From positions 175,335,164 through 175,399,163 of the forward strand of contig CP136066.1 in NCBI GenBank assembly GCA_032622095.1: a stretch of DNA of 64,000 nucleotides, written 5' to 3'. The position numbers were made by a program, and so were the translations under genes. The notes below the pieces were generated by a model that saw only the letters and a list, made by a program, of their open reading frames with translations, searched no databases and was not told the origin of the DNA. Below, in pieces: positions 11,789-24,469 of the stretch; position 1 is the stretch's first letter; each line of letters starts with the position of its first letter. The stretch is from Siphonodentalium dalli. Lineage: Eukaryota; Mollusca; Scaphopoda; Gadilida; Siphonodentaliidae.

Positions 11789-12004
11789 AAAATAGCAGGA
11801 AGGTATGCGGTTTTTTGGCATCTGGCATTTTCGGGAACCCATCACCTCCAAACCTGCAAATTTCACTAATGTTGGTCCGAAACCGCATAAAACACTACTT
11901 ATTTTGCTCATACAACTGGGAACTTTAGTTATCCAATATTAACAGCTGTGTTTTGATGAAAACTGAACCAGATAACTTTACACCATATAGTTTTCTATGA
12001 CGAT

Positions 12005-13025
12005 ATATCAAACAAATGTGCCAGTGTGTGCATGAAGCATTAGGAGCCTCTGTTGATCGGAGTCGAGATCTCTAGACGAACTTAGAACTCGCGTGTATTC
12101 AGCGTAACTATTATTATATTATTATATTCACATTCAATAACGAATTCTACACATCTTAGTTTCAATGTTCTGTTCAATAATATATACCTTTCGCACAATG
12201 AACACGTACCGATAAGGATTACAAATGGCTAATACTAGTCGTAAGTTTGTTGGACGGTCAAAACATAATTCTCAGAATAAACTCAAAAATGCGTTTAAAA
12301 TGCATCTGTACATCAGCTAACTATGTGAGTAGTAAAAACTTTGTTAAAGAAGTTGACATTATGCAGACAAAATCACATGACGGCGTTCAAATAACAATGA
12401 TTGTCATTTGTGTGTTAATCCGAATGCCATCATGTCATGTTGTCTGAATAATGTCAACCGAAGAAGGCCTAAGGCCGAAAGCTTTTGCAGAGCGACTTAT
12501 TTAATTTGTCAGCCTCCCTCATATCCTGGACCATTTTTACACTTCTAAAAACTTCGTAGTTCCATCCGTAACGGTGTTGCCGAAATTTGCCTATACATAG
12601 CATTACATTATCTCACAAGAATACACCATAAAGGTAATTGCACCATTACATGTGGAAGTACAGGAATTTTACTTCTCTTTGCGGTAGCTTTGATACAGAT
12701 GCATTTTATACGCAATGTTGTCCTTTATATTCTGGCACCAGGTAGTTATCTATGATGATATGCCTGAAAAAGATATCAAACAAATGTGCCAGTGTGTGCA
12801 CGCAGCCTTAGGAGCCTCTGTTCATCGGAATCGAGATCTCTAGACAAACTTAAGACTCAGGACGTGTATTCAGCGTAACTGTTATTATATTCACATTCAA
12901 TAACGAATTCTACACATCTTAGTTTCAATGTGCTGTTCAACAATAGACACCTTTCGCATAATGAACACGTACTAATAACGAGTACATATGGCTAATAATA
13001 GTCGTAAATTTGTTGGACGGTCAAA
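12005..13025 (+). repeat. Pair of about 255-bp direct repeats
   Basis: Copies at 12005-12262 and 12773-13025 share most bases from ATATCAAACAAATGTGCC to TTTGTTGGACGGTCAAA. About 510 bp of unrelated sequence lies between them. No TG...CA ends, primer-binding site or polypurine tract is visible at the borders, so I do not call them LTRs. The spacer contains a small GGCCTAAGGCC hairpin at about 12466-12477. Confidence 0.75.
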
Positions 13026-13049
13026 TATTTTTCGCAGAATTAACTACCT

Positions 13050-13804
13050 TACTCGTATTTAAATTCGCGCAGTACCATTTTTCGCTTAGTTTTGAATTCG
13101 CGCACTTTAAATTCGCACACCTATCTGCGCGAATTCAAAACTGACAAAAATATTTTCGCAAAAGTATGATCACACTTTCAGTTCTCAGTCGTTTCTGAAG
13201 ATACACGTGTATAATACACACGATCACAATGGATTTACAGCGTGGAAAACATAACTGAATCATCATTTTGTTGCGATGATGGATGTTTATATGCTTCAAA
13301 TATAAATATATAATTACACTGATATTGAAGTAGTTATATATGGACTGGACATAAATGCAATGAACTCGAAAACAGAAAAAGACAACCGCGAAGGCAACGG
13401 ATTTCAGAAAAATCAACACTTAGTTTCCGGTTGTGATGACATAGCTATATAACGCAGACTCCATGTATGGTCACGCTGTCACCCCAGGGTGGTGAATGTG
13501 GGTGCTTTCTTGCATATACAATGTAGAATATGTGCGTTTCTTAGAAGCATTTTAACGATTTTCGACGTTACCATTATTTGTACGTCGTTTGGCATTGGGT
13601 ATAGGTTGATCGACTATAACATAGGCCTACATAGGCGTACTTGTCTATGCAGTGTCCAACGTTTCGTAATGTATGTAATTCATCGACATAACTCTTTTGT
13701 TTTCCCTGTCGTGTATTTTAAATTCAGAGTCGTACTATTTTTCGCTCAGTTTTAAATTCGCGCACTGAAGGGTAAATAGTGCTGGACGAATTTAAATACG
13801 AGTA
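13050..13804. mobile_element. Probable non-autonomous element with 18-bp inverted termini
   Basis: TACTCGTATTTAAATTCG at 13050-13067 is the exact reverse complement of 13787-13804. The phrase 'tttttcgctcagttttaaattcgcgcac' recurs in direct orientation near both ends (13077 and 13736) and in inverted form near 13122-13157. No clear target duplication was found and no transposase is present. The element class is unknown. Confidence 0.5.
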
Positions 13805-15341
13805 CGGTATACACTAGTCCGTCTGAGAGAAAATCGTTTCGTTCAAATTTCTTGCCACTCACCGTATGTTGATATGATTCTGTTTACCGTGATTATTTTG
13901 TACTTAATTAAGTTGTTATCAGGTCATAGTCAGTGGTAAGATCGATGTGTTATTAAAGTCACAGGTCATAATCAGTGGTAAGTTCGATATGCTATTAAAG
14001 TCACATGGCGATTTGCGCTCCAAAATACACATAATATTATTCACCTTTGAATTGTTCCCAGGATGGAAATAGGTCGATACATATCTAAACTACTTTTCTT
14101 CGAGCATTCTGTAACCAAAAAAATACGCATTGCAGTTATGAAAAATACAACTATGAACACGGTGTTGGGGTCCCAAACAAAAATCAGCCATTTGCACGAC
14201 ATGGAACGGAAAAGAGCGTTATGTGTTAGCCTATTCCTGATATGGTAGAAATAAAGAGCGTTTGTCTGACTTCTGGCGAAAATTTGAAAACAGCATTGAA
14301 AATGGTATGTGAGCATATGAAGCCGGTATATCAATATTTGGAGCATTTATGTACTTCTGGTATCCGCCCCTCAAATTACGTAAACATAATTTGGCGGTTC
14401 GAATGACCCATATGCGTTTAATTAATAGCATAAACATAAATAAACATACAACCGATTAACATATACTGATAAGACATGCGGGTGCCGACGGGTTCCGAAT
14501 TTACCGAAAAAAGAAGAGGATTCTGGTAATAGAGAGGTTTCGCAACTGACGGATGGATAGAGTATATAACGGATACGAACAGCTATTCGAATCCGTAAAA
14601 TTCACTTGGGGCACACAAAACAAAAAAAACAAAAAACAAAACAAAACAAACAAAAAAACCTTTCGCGAAACGTAACGACTACGATTAGGATTATTGAACA
14701 GTTTGGATTTTATAAATAATAAACCATTCGAGATTGTACGAAACGCCGAATGAGTTAGCACTAATGTCGTTGTGTAGACAGCAGATGGAGAACATGCTGA
14801 ATGGGGTGCAGCGACTCACACCCTCAACTTTGGTTAAATTTTTCAATAGTTGGAAATTTATACCTGACAAAACATTATAGCTGGAACATTCACACCAGCA
14901 AAAATACATTGAAATTTTTCTCATAGTTTTAATTTCAGACAGTTAATTAGCGGGGATTTTGTATTTTTTTTACTAAGATTTGGATATTTTCCTATACTGT
15001 TGGTCATATTGAAAGGGAAATGGCCATCAGTTGGAAGTTGTCCAAGCTTAGGGAGGCATGGTGTCAGGTTGGCAATTTCCAACAATTTGACAGCTTGAGG
15101 ACTGTCTGGATGCTAATCGTTGGCAATTTTCATGTTCAGATTTCAAAATGATGAATGTATAGCGTGTGTTTTTTTTTCGTGCCTGTGTGTCAGATACGAA
15201 CACATTATATATTTCTGGATGCAATTATATTCTGGAGAATATTATATATGGATGAACAGGGCACATCTCTCGCCCTCCCCCTCTATCTCTCTCTCTCTCT
15301 CTCTTCTCGTTAACACCAACAATAACAAACGCTATATCTAT
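13805..15341. other. Intergenic, low-complexity patches
   Basis: A/C-rich tract at 14615-14660. A CT run lies at 15286-15303. Positions 14810-15090 repeat TTGGAAATTT/AATTTCCAAC words seen at other loci in the window. No supported gene. Confidence 0.5.
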
Positions 15342-15585
15342 TGACCAGTCGAGTCGCATCAATTGACCATACCAGAGCAGTTCAGATTAAAGTCGAGTCA
15401 CATCAATTGACCAGACCAGAGCGGTCCAGATTAAAGTCGAATCCACATCAATTGACCAGACCAGACCAGAGCAGTTCAGATTAAAGTCGAGTCACATCAA
15501 TTGACCCTACCAGAACAGTACAGATTAAAGTCGAATCCACATCAATTGACCAGACCAGACCAGAGCAGTTCAGATTTAAGTCGAT
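15342..15585 (+). repeat. Minisatellite of about 46-52 bp, five units
   Basis: Five units contain CATCAATTGACC, then ACCAGA, then GCAGTTCAGATTAAAGTCGA. Length differences come from one extra ACCAG block in alternate units, which suggests a higher-order two-unit pattern. Confidence 0.85.
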
Positions 15586-16454
15586 CACCGGACTGGCTCC
15601 GTGGACATGGACCGATTTGAACAGACCGGCGATCAAAGCTCGCCGATTTCGAAGGGGTCAACTGCTATATGAGCTTTAATGCGGGGCAGTGGGTTGCCCG
15701 AAGTGGCCCATGTTGCGTAGACTAATGTGCCGAAGTTACCGAGAGAGACGATGAGGTAAAATAAAAAGCGGTGCCCCTGGTGGTCTACTGAGGTTGCGCA
15801 CATAATTTGCAGGAAAACTGATAAATTGTTCATTTTGTCAGAATATAAAACAGAGCTAATATTATTGTGGTTGTGTAGCTTTGAAAGTTTTATTTTGTTT
15901 AATTACATGCTGGTAGTATATGCCTTTAATGTTATCTTACGTTTCCAGACAAAAGTTAACGGGCCGTTACTCTATACTCAAGTATGCCTGGTTACTTCTA
16001 TTCGGTATCGCTTTGTTAGCATTTTGAATACTTGTTAATGTTACAGCCAAAAAGATTATTTTATTTGCCCAAGTATGACGAAGACGTGAAGTCATACCAG
16101 TGTAAACTGGCGCTAAATTGTCGCCTTGACTTTGTGAACCGAAAACACACATTGTAAAGTAAATGCGAGGGATCAAACTTAATATCAATTTCATATCAAC
16201 AGGATGCACCAAATGTCTACTGAGACATATATATCTGCCCTAAGGTAAGTAAGGAATTCGGAATTTGTTATCATTTTATACAAAAATCCAGTTGTTGTAT
16301 GTTAACGTTCGTTGTAAACACCGCGGTCTGGGTCAGGGGATGAAATGGATACTAAAATACTTCAAATAGCTACACTGATACAACTCTCTGATTGATGAAA
16401 TGCTTGTATATTTAAGGCACATATATCCCCTTCATGGCGCCCGACGCATGAATA
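15586..16454. other. Intergenic, no recognised feature
   Basis: Short ORFs on both strands have no motif that I recognise. Confidence 0.5.
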
Positions 16455-17520
16455 TTATATCTCCCTCACACTCCCTTCGCGTGTCTATATCTCTCACGAT
16501 ATCCACCCCCCTTCGGCTACATGTATATATCTCTGTCGCGATCACACTCCCTTCGCGTGTCTATATCTCTCACGATATCCATCCCTCCCCTTCGGCTACA
16601 TGTATATATCTCTGTCGCGATCACACTCCCTTCGCGTGTCTATATCTCTCACGATATCCCTCCCTCCCCTTCGGCTACATGTATATATCTCTGTCGCGAT
16701 GACACTCCCTTCGCGTGTCTATATCTCTCACGATATCCCTCCCTCCCCTTCGGCTACATGTATATATCTCTGTCGCGATGACACTCCCTTCGCGTGTCTA
16801 TATCTCTCACGATATCCCTCCCTCCCCTTCGGCTACATGTATATATCTCTGTCGCGATGACACTCCCTTCGCGTGTCTATATCTCTCACGATATCCCTCC
16901 CCCCTTCGGCTACATGTATATATCTCTGTCGCGATCACACTCCCTTCGCGTGTCTATATCTCTCACGATATCCCTCCCTCCCCTTCGGCTACATGTATAT
17001 ATCTCTGTCGCGATCACACTCCCTTCGCGTGTCTATATCTCTCACGATATCCATCCCTCCCCTCCGGCTACATGTATATATCTCTGCCGCGATCACACTC
17101 CCTTCGCGTGTCTATATCTCTCACGATATCCACCCCTCCCCTTCGGCTACATGTATATATCTCTGTCGCGATCACACTCCCTTCGCGTGTCTATATCTCT
17201 CACGATATCCATCCCTCCCCTTCGGCTACATGTATATATCTCTGTCGCGATCACACTCCCTTCGCGTGTCTATAGCTCTCACGATATCCATCCCTCCCCT
17301 TCGGCTACATGTATATATCTCTGTCGCGATCACACTCCCTTCGCGTGTCTATATCTTTCACGATATCCATCCCCCTCCCCTTCGGCTACATGTATATATC
17401 TCTGTCGCGATCACACTCCCTTCGCGTGTCTATATCTCTCACGATATCCATCCCTCCCCTTCGGCTATACATGTATATATCTCTGTCGCGATCACACTCC
17501 CTTCCCATTCGGCTATCTAT
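16455..17520 (+). repeat. 79-bp minisatellite, about 13 units
   Basis: The landmark CTTCGGCTACATGTATATAT recurs 13 times, mostly at 79-bp spacing, with the shared core CTCCCTTCGCGTGTCTATAT. Units differ by single bases or by 2-3 bp in the C-rich stretch. Because 79 is not a multiple of three, a translation passes through all three frames. The unit has no stop codon in any plus-strand frame, which creates overlapping ORFs up to 260 codons (16794-17576). The peptides are an arithmetic consequence of the array, and I do not call a gene. Confidence 0.9.
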
Positions 17521-17581
17521 ATCGTTTGGTTTTAATGATATTGTATGTGGTACAATTAAGTAGAGATTACCTATGAGTTTT

Positions 17582-17670
17582 GGTTTAATACCCGGAATAT
17601 CTCATGAGTGGCTACAAGGAAATTATGTATTTCCATGTAGCCACGAATGAGATAGTTCGGGTATTCAACC
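17582..17670. repeat. Long snapback inverted repeat
   Basis: Arms at 17582-17623 and 17629-17670 pair at about 36 of 42 positions around a 5-base loop. The centre of each arm reads GTGGCTACA. The shape is like a foldback MITE or a pre-miRNA-length hairpin. Mismatches are scattered rather than clustered. Confidence 0.8.
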
Positions 17671-19198
17671 AAAGGCCGTATAGACAGTGGAACAGCAGAG
17701 ACCGGAACAAATCCGTCCAACCATGTCGGAGAGTAACAAACTGAAACACATATCAAAATGTTCGTCTCGATTGAGAGGATAGCATGCCTATGTTGCCTTT
17801 TTGTGAGATGTTGTACGATTGTTTATTTTTATTTTTTAGGTAAAACAGGCTACATGTTATAAGAGTTCTGTTGCGTAATTCAACGGTTTGTGGTTTATTT
17901 TGGGGTAAAACTCACTTTTTTGGTGAAAATGAGAGAATTTTGGAATCCATCACAACAAGTTATATATTTATAATTAATGCATATTTTTATCGAGTTATAA
18001 ATTAAGTTTTTGAGGTAATTAATAGATGTATGACTGGAATGGAGGCCTTTGTGTCAGTTTTGTTCTACATTTGTATTGGTTAAATGGGGGATGTCTTGGA
18101 CATAAATTGAATGTCGAAAGGCACTTGAGTAAATAAATGGTTGTTCCAAGCAGGATCCATGCATGGACAGGGTGTATTTTTTAAATATCTCAAAAGTCAC
18201 GGTTGTAATGTAACATGTTTTCAAGAGATGTTAGGTTAAACCAGCCGAATTAAAGATCTGTTTGGTCAGGAAAAGGTACACTATACGTGTAAAATGCATC
18301 TGTCGAGAAATCATAAGGTATCACTACTCTATCGGGTCGCCACAGGGGGGGGGGGGGGGGGTCAGTGGCCAAATACGAAACATGCATATACACTATTTGT
18401 TTGTACATAAATGCGTACTGGATCATGTTTATTATATGCCAGGTTATGTATATATAGGCTTATTTGCTTGGTTCTTTGATTGTCTACATTGTTTCAGACA
18501 GATTTCTCATTTATTGATGACTTCACCCATATTTTACAATTGAGGGTCAAATAATGTAGGCAAGATTTAACTTAAGTAAGGGTGGAACAGGCTTTTGTGT
18601 TCTCTAGATCGTGGGAATATGAATTTTTGTTTTCTATAAAACAGGCCAAAACTTATTTTTATGAAATAAATGAATCAATGTCAAAACATAAGCATTAAGT
18701 GAAGTTTTTCTATATATTAGGCCAACAACCAGCATGCCGAAACTCAAATACACGAAAACATCTAGGTGTAGGTTATGTAACCTTGATACTTGTGTAATTT
18801 AAAATATTCTTTGCCAAATCATGCAAACGATACACACCTCTTCCACTAACCTCATAATAATGAAAATCGGGCTCGCAAATTACGTTTACGTGTCCTCATA
18901 TATTACAGCTATAATTTAAGTGTTCTATGTAATAAATGTCACAGATAATGCACTGCGATTTGGTCGTGAATGGAATTCAGATGGAAAGCAATATTTTGAT
19001 TGAAGGTCACACAATTGTTGCATGTAAATCAGTGACAACAGGAATTGGAGTTCAAGAAGAGCTTCGTGCAGATTTGTGGTCATGCGTGAACTCTGTCAAC
19101 CATTATCGAAACATGAGATACACTAAAATAAAGCAATAATGGAACTGAGATAACCAGACCATAATCTGTGCGAGCCCAGATTTTTGGGGAAATAACTT
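17671..19198. other. Intergenic with a 17-base G run
   Basis: A G17 homopolymer lies at 18345-18361. The ORFs at 18262-18543 and 18936-19139 have no recognisable domain. Confidence 0.5.
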
Positions 19199-19510
19199 TT
19201 TAGCTCACCTGAGATGAAATCTCCGGTGGAGCTATGGTCATCACTCTGCGTCCGTCGTCCGTCCATTCGTCCATCCGTCCGTGTGGATATTCCCTCGGTG
19301 TCTCACATTCAAATTTGTTCAATTGAGGTCACTATGTCATATAGTTGTGAAGCCAGGACCATAACTCTTTCCCTCCATAGTAATTCTTAAAACGACTTCT
19401 CCTCAATAACTATCAGAGCTATTTATCTTATATATGGTATGGAGGGTCTGTGTGTGACTGGGTCAAATATGGTCGAAGCCAGGGACATAACTCTAAAAAA
19501 AATTGTTTTA
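19199..19510 (-). repeat. Inverted copy of the GGTGAGCTAAAA-ended dispersed repeat
   Basis: Starts with TTTAGCTCACCTGAGATGAA and GTCCGTCGTCCGTCC. This is the reverse complement of the end of the repeat at about 3400-3486. The interior has the same 'ataactct...cttctcctcaa' phrasing. Confidence 0.65.
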
Positions 19511-20043
19511 GGATTGAACAACTTGCTCAATTTAACCAAAAAGAAAACAATGAAATTCTTTCTTTTTTCTTCTGTTTTTTAAATAGTAAAAAAAAACAAA
19601 TATTTTAAATATGATGTTTTTTTCAAATTAAATTTTCAAAAACTATCGCTCTTATAACATCCACTGGGGTACCCAGAATCATATCAAATTTCATTGAAAT
19701 CAGTCCGGGCGTCTGGGAGAAAAATTAGGAAGAGACAGATTAGCCTTGCCATTTGAAGGGTTAAACACCCCTATTACCTTGTTATTTCACATTCCCAATG
19801 AAACTTAATATGTTTGACAAATCATGGGACACCGTCACAAGTTCATATGATGTGTACCGACCCCCCATGGGCATCCACATTCCTGACTGTCAACCTAAAC
19901 TATAATTTCAGATTATATGCGCGAGCGTATCATCGTAACTATAAAGTCATTATTGGTGAACAATGTGTAACAAGAAAACTAAGATGCATGCATCAGGTCG
20001 GCCGTGAACTATCTACCATAGAATTGTTGTAGCTATCGATTAT
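19511..20043. other. Intergenic, no recognised feature
   Basis: An A/T-rich tract lies at 19550-19640. No supported gene. Confidence 0.45.
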
Positions 20044-20935
20044 ACATTTTGAAACACCTGTCTGTATGTATGTATGTATGTATGTGTGTATGCGTGAATG
20101 CATGTGTGTATGTGTTATAGACTCTAACACTGCTCGAATTTGGTATTTAACGTGTCAACTTGACCTCGCTCATAGGCATGTTTCTGGACCTTGACCGATC
20201 CGACTAAAAATTTGTGTGTAGGACTACTTCGATCCCGGGAGCAATATGGACGGGTCCAATTTCACGTGGGACCATGTTCTCGAACGTGCTGATATAGGCA
20301 TGTTTCTGGACCAATTGAACAATAGTTTGGCCAGACGCTGTATATACTGGGTACTGTCCAGATGGAGGCGATCACAAAAAAAATCCCTAACTAGCCCGAA
20401 CGAAGTCGAGTACATCAGCTAGTTTAATATATATTTTGGACATTTGTCTGTCTGTTTGTCTGTTAGCTATGGCCGGGAAAACTGCCGGACAGATTTGACG
20501 AAATTTGATACCTAGGGGTAATTATTTCAGGGAGTATTTTGGACGGGTCAAATCTTGATCCCGACCTGACTTTGACATTCAAAAAGATCTATTCAAGGTC
20601 AAATCTGGTAAAACGGAAGTATTTCAACGAAATTTGATACCTACTGTTACTTTTGTCCCAGGAGTGTTTCGGGTGGGTCAAATCATGACCATGACCTGAT
20701 CTTGACATTCAAAATTGTCAATTCAAGGTCAAATCGGGTATAAAGCCGGGCGGATTTCGACGGGTACTTTTGTCGTGACTTTTGTCCGGGGAGTGTTTTG
20801 GACGGGTCAAATCGTGACCCCGACATGACCTTCACCTTTAAAATAGTCAATTCAAGGTTAAATCGCGCATTTCTCCGAAAATCAGAGGGGAACATCCCGG
20901 ACGAAGTGGGGTCCACGAGCTACTATTATATATTT
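20044..20935 (+). repeat. Microsatellite plus 133-bp degenerate tandem repeats
   Basis: A TGTA-type microsatellite occupies 20062-20117. From about 20450 to 20890, roughly 133-bp units repeat 'gacgggtcaaat.gtgacc..gacctgacc.tgacatt' and 'caattcaaggtcaaatc'. Related phrases CGAACGAAGTCGAGTACATC (20398) and GGACGAAGTGGGGTCCACG (20899) close two successive blocks, each followed by GCTAGT or GCTACT. The TGTCTGTCTG head and GCTAGT-like tail recall the Helitron-related repeats of invertebrates. No TC 5' end or terminal hairpin could be fixed. Confidence 0.6.
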
Positions 20936-22364
20936 CTAGATTTAGTTACAAACTAAATACCTGTATATTGTACAAAGAAATGTTTGACAAATATATCTGT
21001 ATCAATATTACCATACGGGTCATTAAAATAGATACGACGAAACAAATTTTGAAGGGTGCATGTATCAGGTAAATATTTATATTTCAAATGATGACAGGAA
21101 TGCAGAAAGTTGGAGTACCTACGTAATACTGGCTATCCGCATGAAGAGATATACATGTATATAAAAACCAGATGAGGGATATGTCTGTACAGTTGCTAAA
21201 CAATTCAGTCATGCAAAAGAGGATCAAAGAGTAAGATACCAAATTGCTGCCTGTGGTAATGTTTTTTAACGAAATTCGGGAAAATTAGATTACTCTCACC
21301 CTGGTTATCCAGAAGATAATTGTGGAATCTGATGACGATCGGACAAGGGGTGTCGTCTGTAGGATCAACCAAATTATTTAGCCATAAAAATAGTAAAATT
21401 GAAGATCACCGCTGGCAGTGATGTCTTCACAATGACAGTTTGAGAACAAAATATGGCTCACATCTAGCGGTGACCCAAAATATCCACATAAGAAAAAGTT
21501 CTCCAATAAAAGCTGGCTGCAGGGTGCGCCAATTGATTCAAATTCGAAATTTAGCAGGGTGTACTGCTTGTGGCCATGTTTTCCCCGCAAATTTGATAGA
21601 CTGATGGACAAAACCACTGAATCCGTTGAATCAATATACATGTATACATGGATTAATTTATATGCATTGTTATACACAGTACTGGTATATAAAGGTACTG
21701 AAAATAACTATATTACTAGTATACACAAAATAAACCATATATCATGGCTATGGGTTCTAATATCCGAACATGACAGCTGAGAACTTGGTGTGAATTAAAG
21801 AGTGGTGGTTTCTCAAGCATATCTAACCCTCCACGTTAGTAACATGCCATTAAATGTCATAAGTATAATCTAGCTTGAGGACAGAAGTGATCCATAAAAC
21901 CCCCCTTAATTCAACCAGGTCCTCGCGCGATGTATGATCGATCACATGATGATCTAGGGGGATTAGAATTGATGTATAAAAACAGCACTGCATGTAAATA
22001 TAAAATAAAATAGTGCTACATCTTATTACAGATTATTGCCATATATAATCAGTGATTATACAGACAGTCTGACAAAATAAAGTTTCAGTGACATTCTATC
22101 CGAAGAGGGGAATAATTTCATCTGTTACAGTCAATGGAGCAATTATGAATCTGGAAAGGTGAAATTTCTAAGTAATACTAGATATCGACATGACGCGATA
22201 AAATATAACGTAAATGCAATATGGCCGCTGGCGACCATTTTTTCCTATGAAATTAAAAAAATATTTGATAGCTCTCATCTGATAGATCAATATCAAGATA
22301 AATATGAAGTTTGGTGATGATCGGATGAGTGAAGTGGACTGTGGTCTGTGCTAAACGGTTTAGT
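20936..22364. other. Intergenic, no recognised feature
   Basis: The ORFs at 21378-21677 (minus) and 21559-21780 (plus) overlap each other and carry no motif. Confidence 0.45.
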
Positions 22365-22670
22365 AAAAAGATTCTTACCTTAATATTTTTATGTTCACTT
22401 TATAAACTTCACTGAGTCATCTTTGTCATGTATTGAGTTTGATATCTTTTGTTAACAGTTTATAAATCATGTATGTCTCATGTTTGTTATTTTAATTTAT
22501 GTGTTTATTATCATTAAATAAAGTTGCATTCCTTAAAAAGATGCTTACCTCAATGTTTTTATGTTCACTTTATAAACTCCACTGAGTCATCTTTGTCATG
22601 TATTGAATTTGATATCTTTTGTTAACAGTTTATAAATTATGTATGTCTCGTGTTCGTTATTATATTATAT
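22365..22670 (+). repeat. 170-bp tandem duplication
   Basis: AAAAAGAT.CTTACCT starts copies at 22365 and 22535. They share TTCACTTTATAAACT.CACTGAGTCATC over about 135 bp with few differences. Copy 1 ends with ATTAAATAAAGTTGCATTCC, an AATAAA-bearing tail like the 3' end of a transcript or retroposon. Confidence 0.8.
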
Positions 22671-24469
22671 ACACTTTATAGTGTGTTTTCAGAACGAAAA
22701 CAAATTGAATAAAATCAACAAATTTGTAAATTTAAAAACAATTCAAACGTTGTTGTATTCCATGTCCCAGCCCGGACATATACACCAAATTTCAATAATA
22801 TTCATTGAGAAACAACGGACCAAACGCTATATAACACCCGTATACATCTTTTATTCCGTATCGGACTCGGGTACATGTTATAGTAGGTACCGAATTGACA
22901 CACGTCGACTGGGCGAGTTGGCCCTGGGCGATTAGGCCGATTCCGGCACATTCTAGAATTTACCGTATGTATCCGTTTACGCGTAGTTTACTTTAGAAAG
23001 TTCCGCAATTAATACCGTAAATAGAGCGACCATATTTGACAGAGAATGCCTCTGTTATTGATTATCAAGTTGCTGTACATTAAAAACGACAAATTCACAT
23101 GCTCGTTCAAGCGCAGTAGTCTATTTTCCCCATGTTAAAGGACATCCACAAATACTAAATAACGCTAACCTACTGCCGAATGTTTGACACGACAACTGTT
23201 AACATATTTGGGCTGAATTCATCTGACCCGGTATTATTCCTCAAAATAAACAACAAAACCATCGTTACTTGGAAATGTAGTTTGGGCTAACATTTACATA
23301 AATCCTCCAGATCAATTATCCGACACACACGTCAGATGAAAAAGTCACATGAAGTAACCGGCCAAATTGGCCGAAATGATAGAAGACGCCAAGACAACAA
23401 TAGATGGAATACTGGCGTTAGTTTATTTGTGATATCGTGTTTATGTAAGGGATTTCGTTTCAAATAATGATCAAAGTGAGGGTATCAGATTGGTCTCGGT
23501 TCAATTGATTGTGTCACCCTTTCTACGTATATGGGTGTATAATTATGGTGTCAGGTACATTTGACCTAGCTGCATGCAACACCATGCATACAGACAAAAC
23601 ACGTATGCGCAGGTCGCTAAGAAGGAACATTGCATGGAGCCGGTTCGTTCTGTAGTACATTTGTACAACAGACTCGTGCGCTCTTCTGGTGTACATCGAA
23701 ATGTTTTAGCTGGCATTCGGTGACTGGCTTCAATGTCATATACATGGTCACTTAAATGCCAAAATTAAGTTCAATTCTGACCTTCATATATTTTGGGACA
23801 TTCCTCCGATCAGAATATTAATATGTCGAAAACTACTTCAGATATACTAATCCATATCTATATTGAACATCCCTCAACAGTCAAAGGAGAGTTATCAGTT
23901 CTATACAAACGGTTGTTAAGGAGTACACTAAATAAAATGTGAGCATGGTTTATGAATCCTTCAAAAGACTAGGAGTATTATATGCAATTAATGGTTAAAT
24001 ACTGAGAATCAATATTGAAATAACTTTGTATCACGAAAGATGCTTGTTGTGTTGCCTCATTAATGGTCATTGGAACAAAATATTAGCTGATTAGTATGTG
24101 CATATATGATATCGTATTCGCGCAAAGTATAAAAACACTATTCTAGTTAATTTGGACTTTGATCGCGAAATTTCTAAAGAAAAACTTCCCCTTTTCCGAC
24201 AATAAAAAAGCGGGGTTCTTTCTCAAAATAGGCCTCTGCGCAGGCGGGAAGAAACAAACCCCCTGTCGTCAGTTTGTCGATTAAAGTCACGTGGGTAAAC
24301 ATTTGACACCTGTGTGCAAAGTATAACTACAACTCTAGTTGATATGTGCGTTTATTGAGCTGTAATTTCGTGTCAAATATCGTCTGATTTCCGGACCGGT
24401 ATTCCGGGATATAGGAATATAAGGATTGGACCGGTATTCCGATCTCTCGGGTTCAAAGGGTTAAGAGGA
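22671..24469. other. Intergenic, no recognised feature
   Basis: No motif-bearing ORF. The 98-codon ORF at 22639-22935 has no recognisable domain. Confidence 0.45.

Noticed and set aside
12461-12487. Hammerhead-ribozyme-like core (CCGAAGA, GGCC stem, GAAA)
   Set aside because: The conserved CUGANGA would need a C-to-U change, there is an extra A before stem II, and stems I and III could not be formed convincingly.
16794-17576. 260-codon ORF in the 79-bp array
   Set aside because: All three frames are open because the repeat unit lacks stops, so the ORF is not evidence of coding.
18345-18361. G17 run as a regulatory G-quadruplex
   Set aside because: A pure homopolymer of this length is more likely slippage or an assembly feature, and no gene lies nearby.
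20044-20935. Two tandem Helitrons ending in GCTAGT/GCTACT
   Set aside because: Heads and tails look related to Helitrons, but no TC 5' end, terminal hairpin or A^T target could be fixed, so it is listed only as a repeat.
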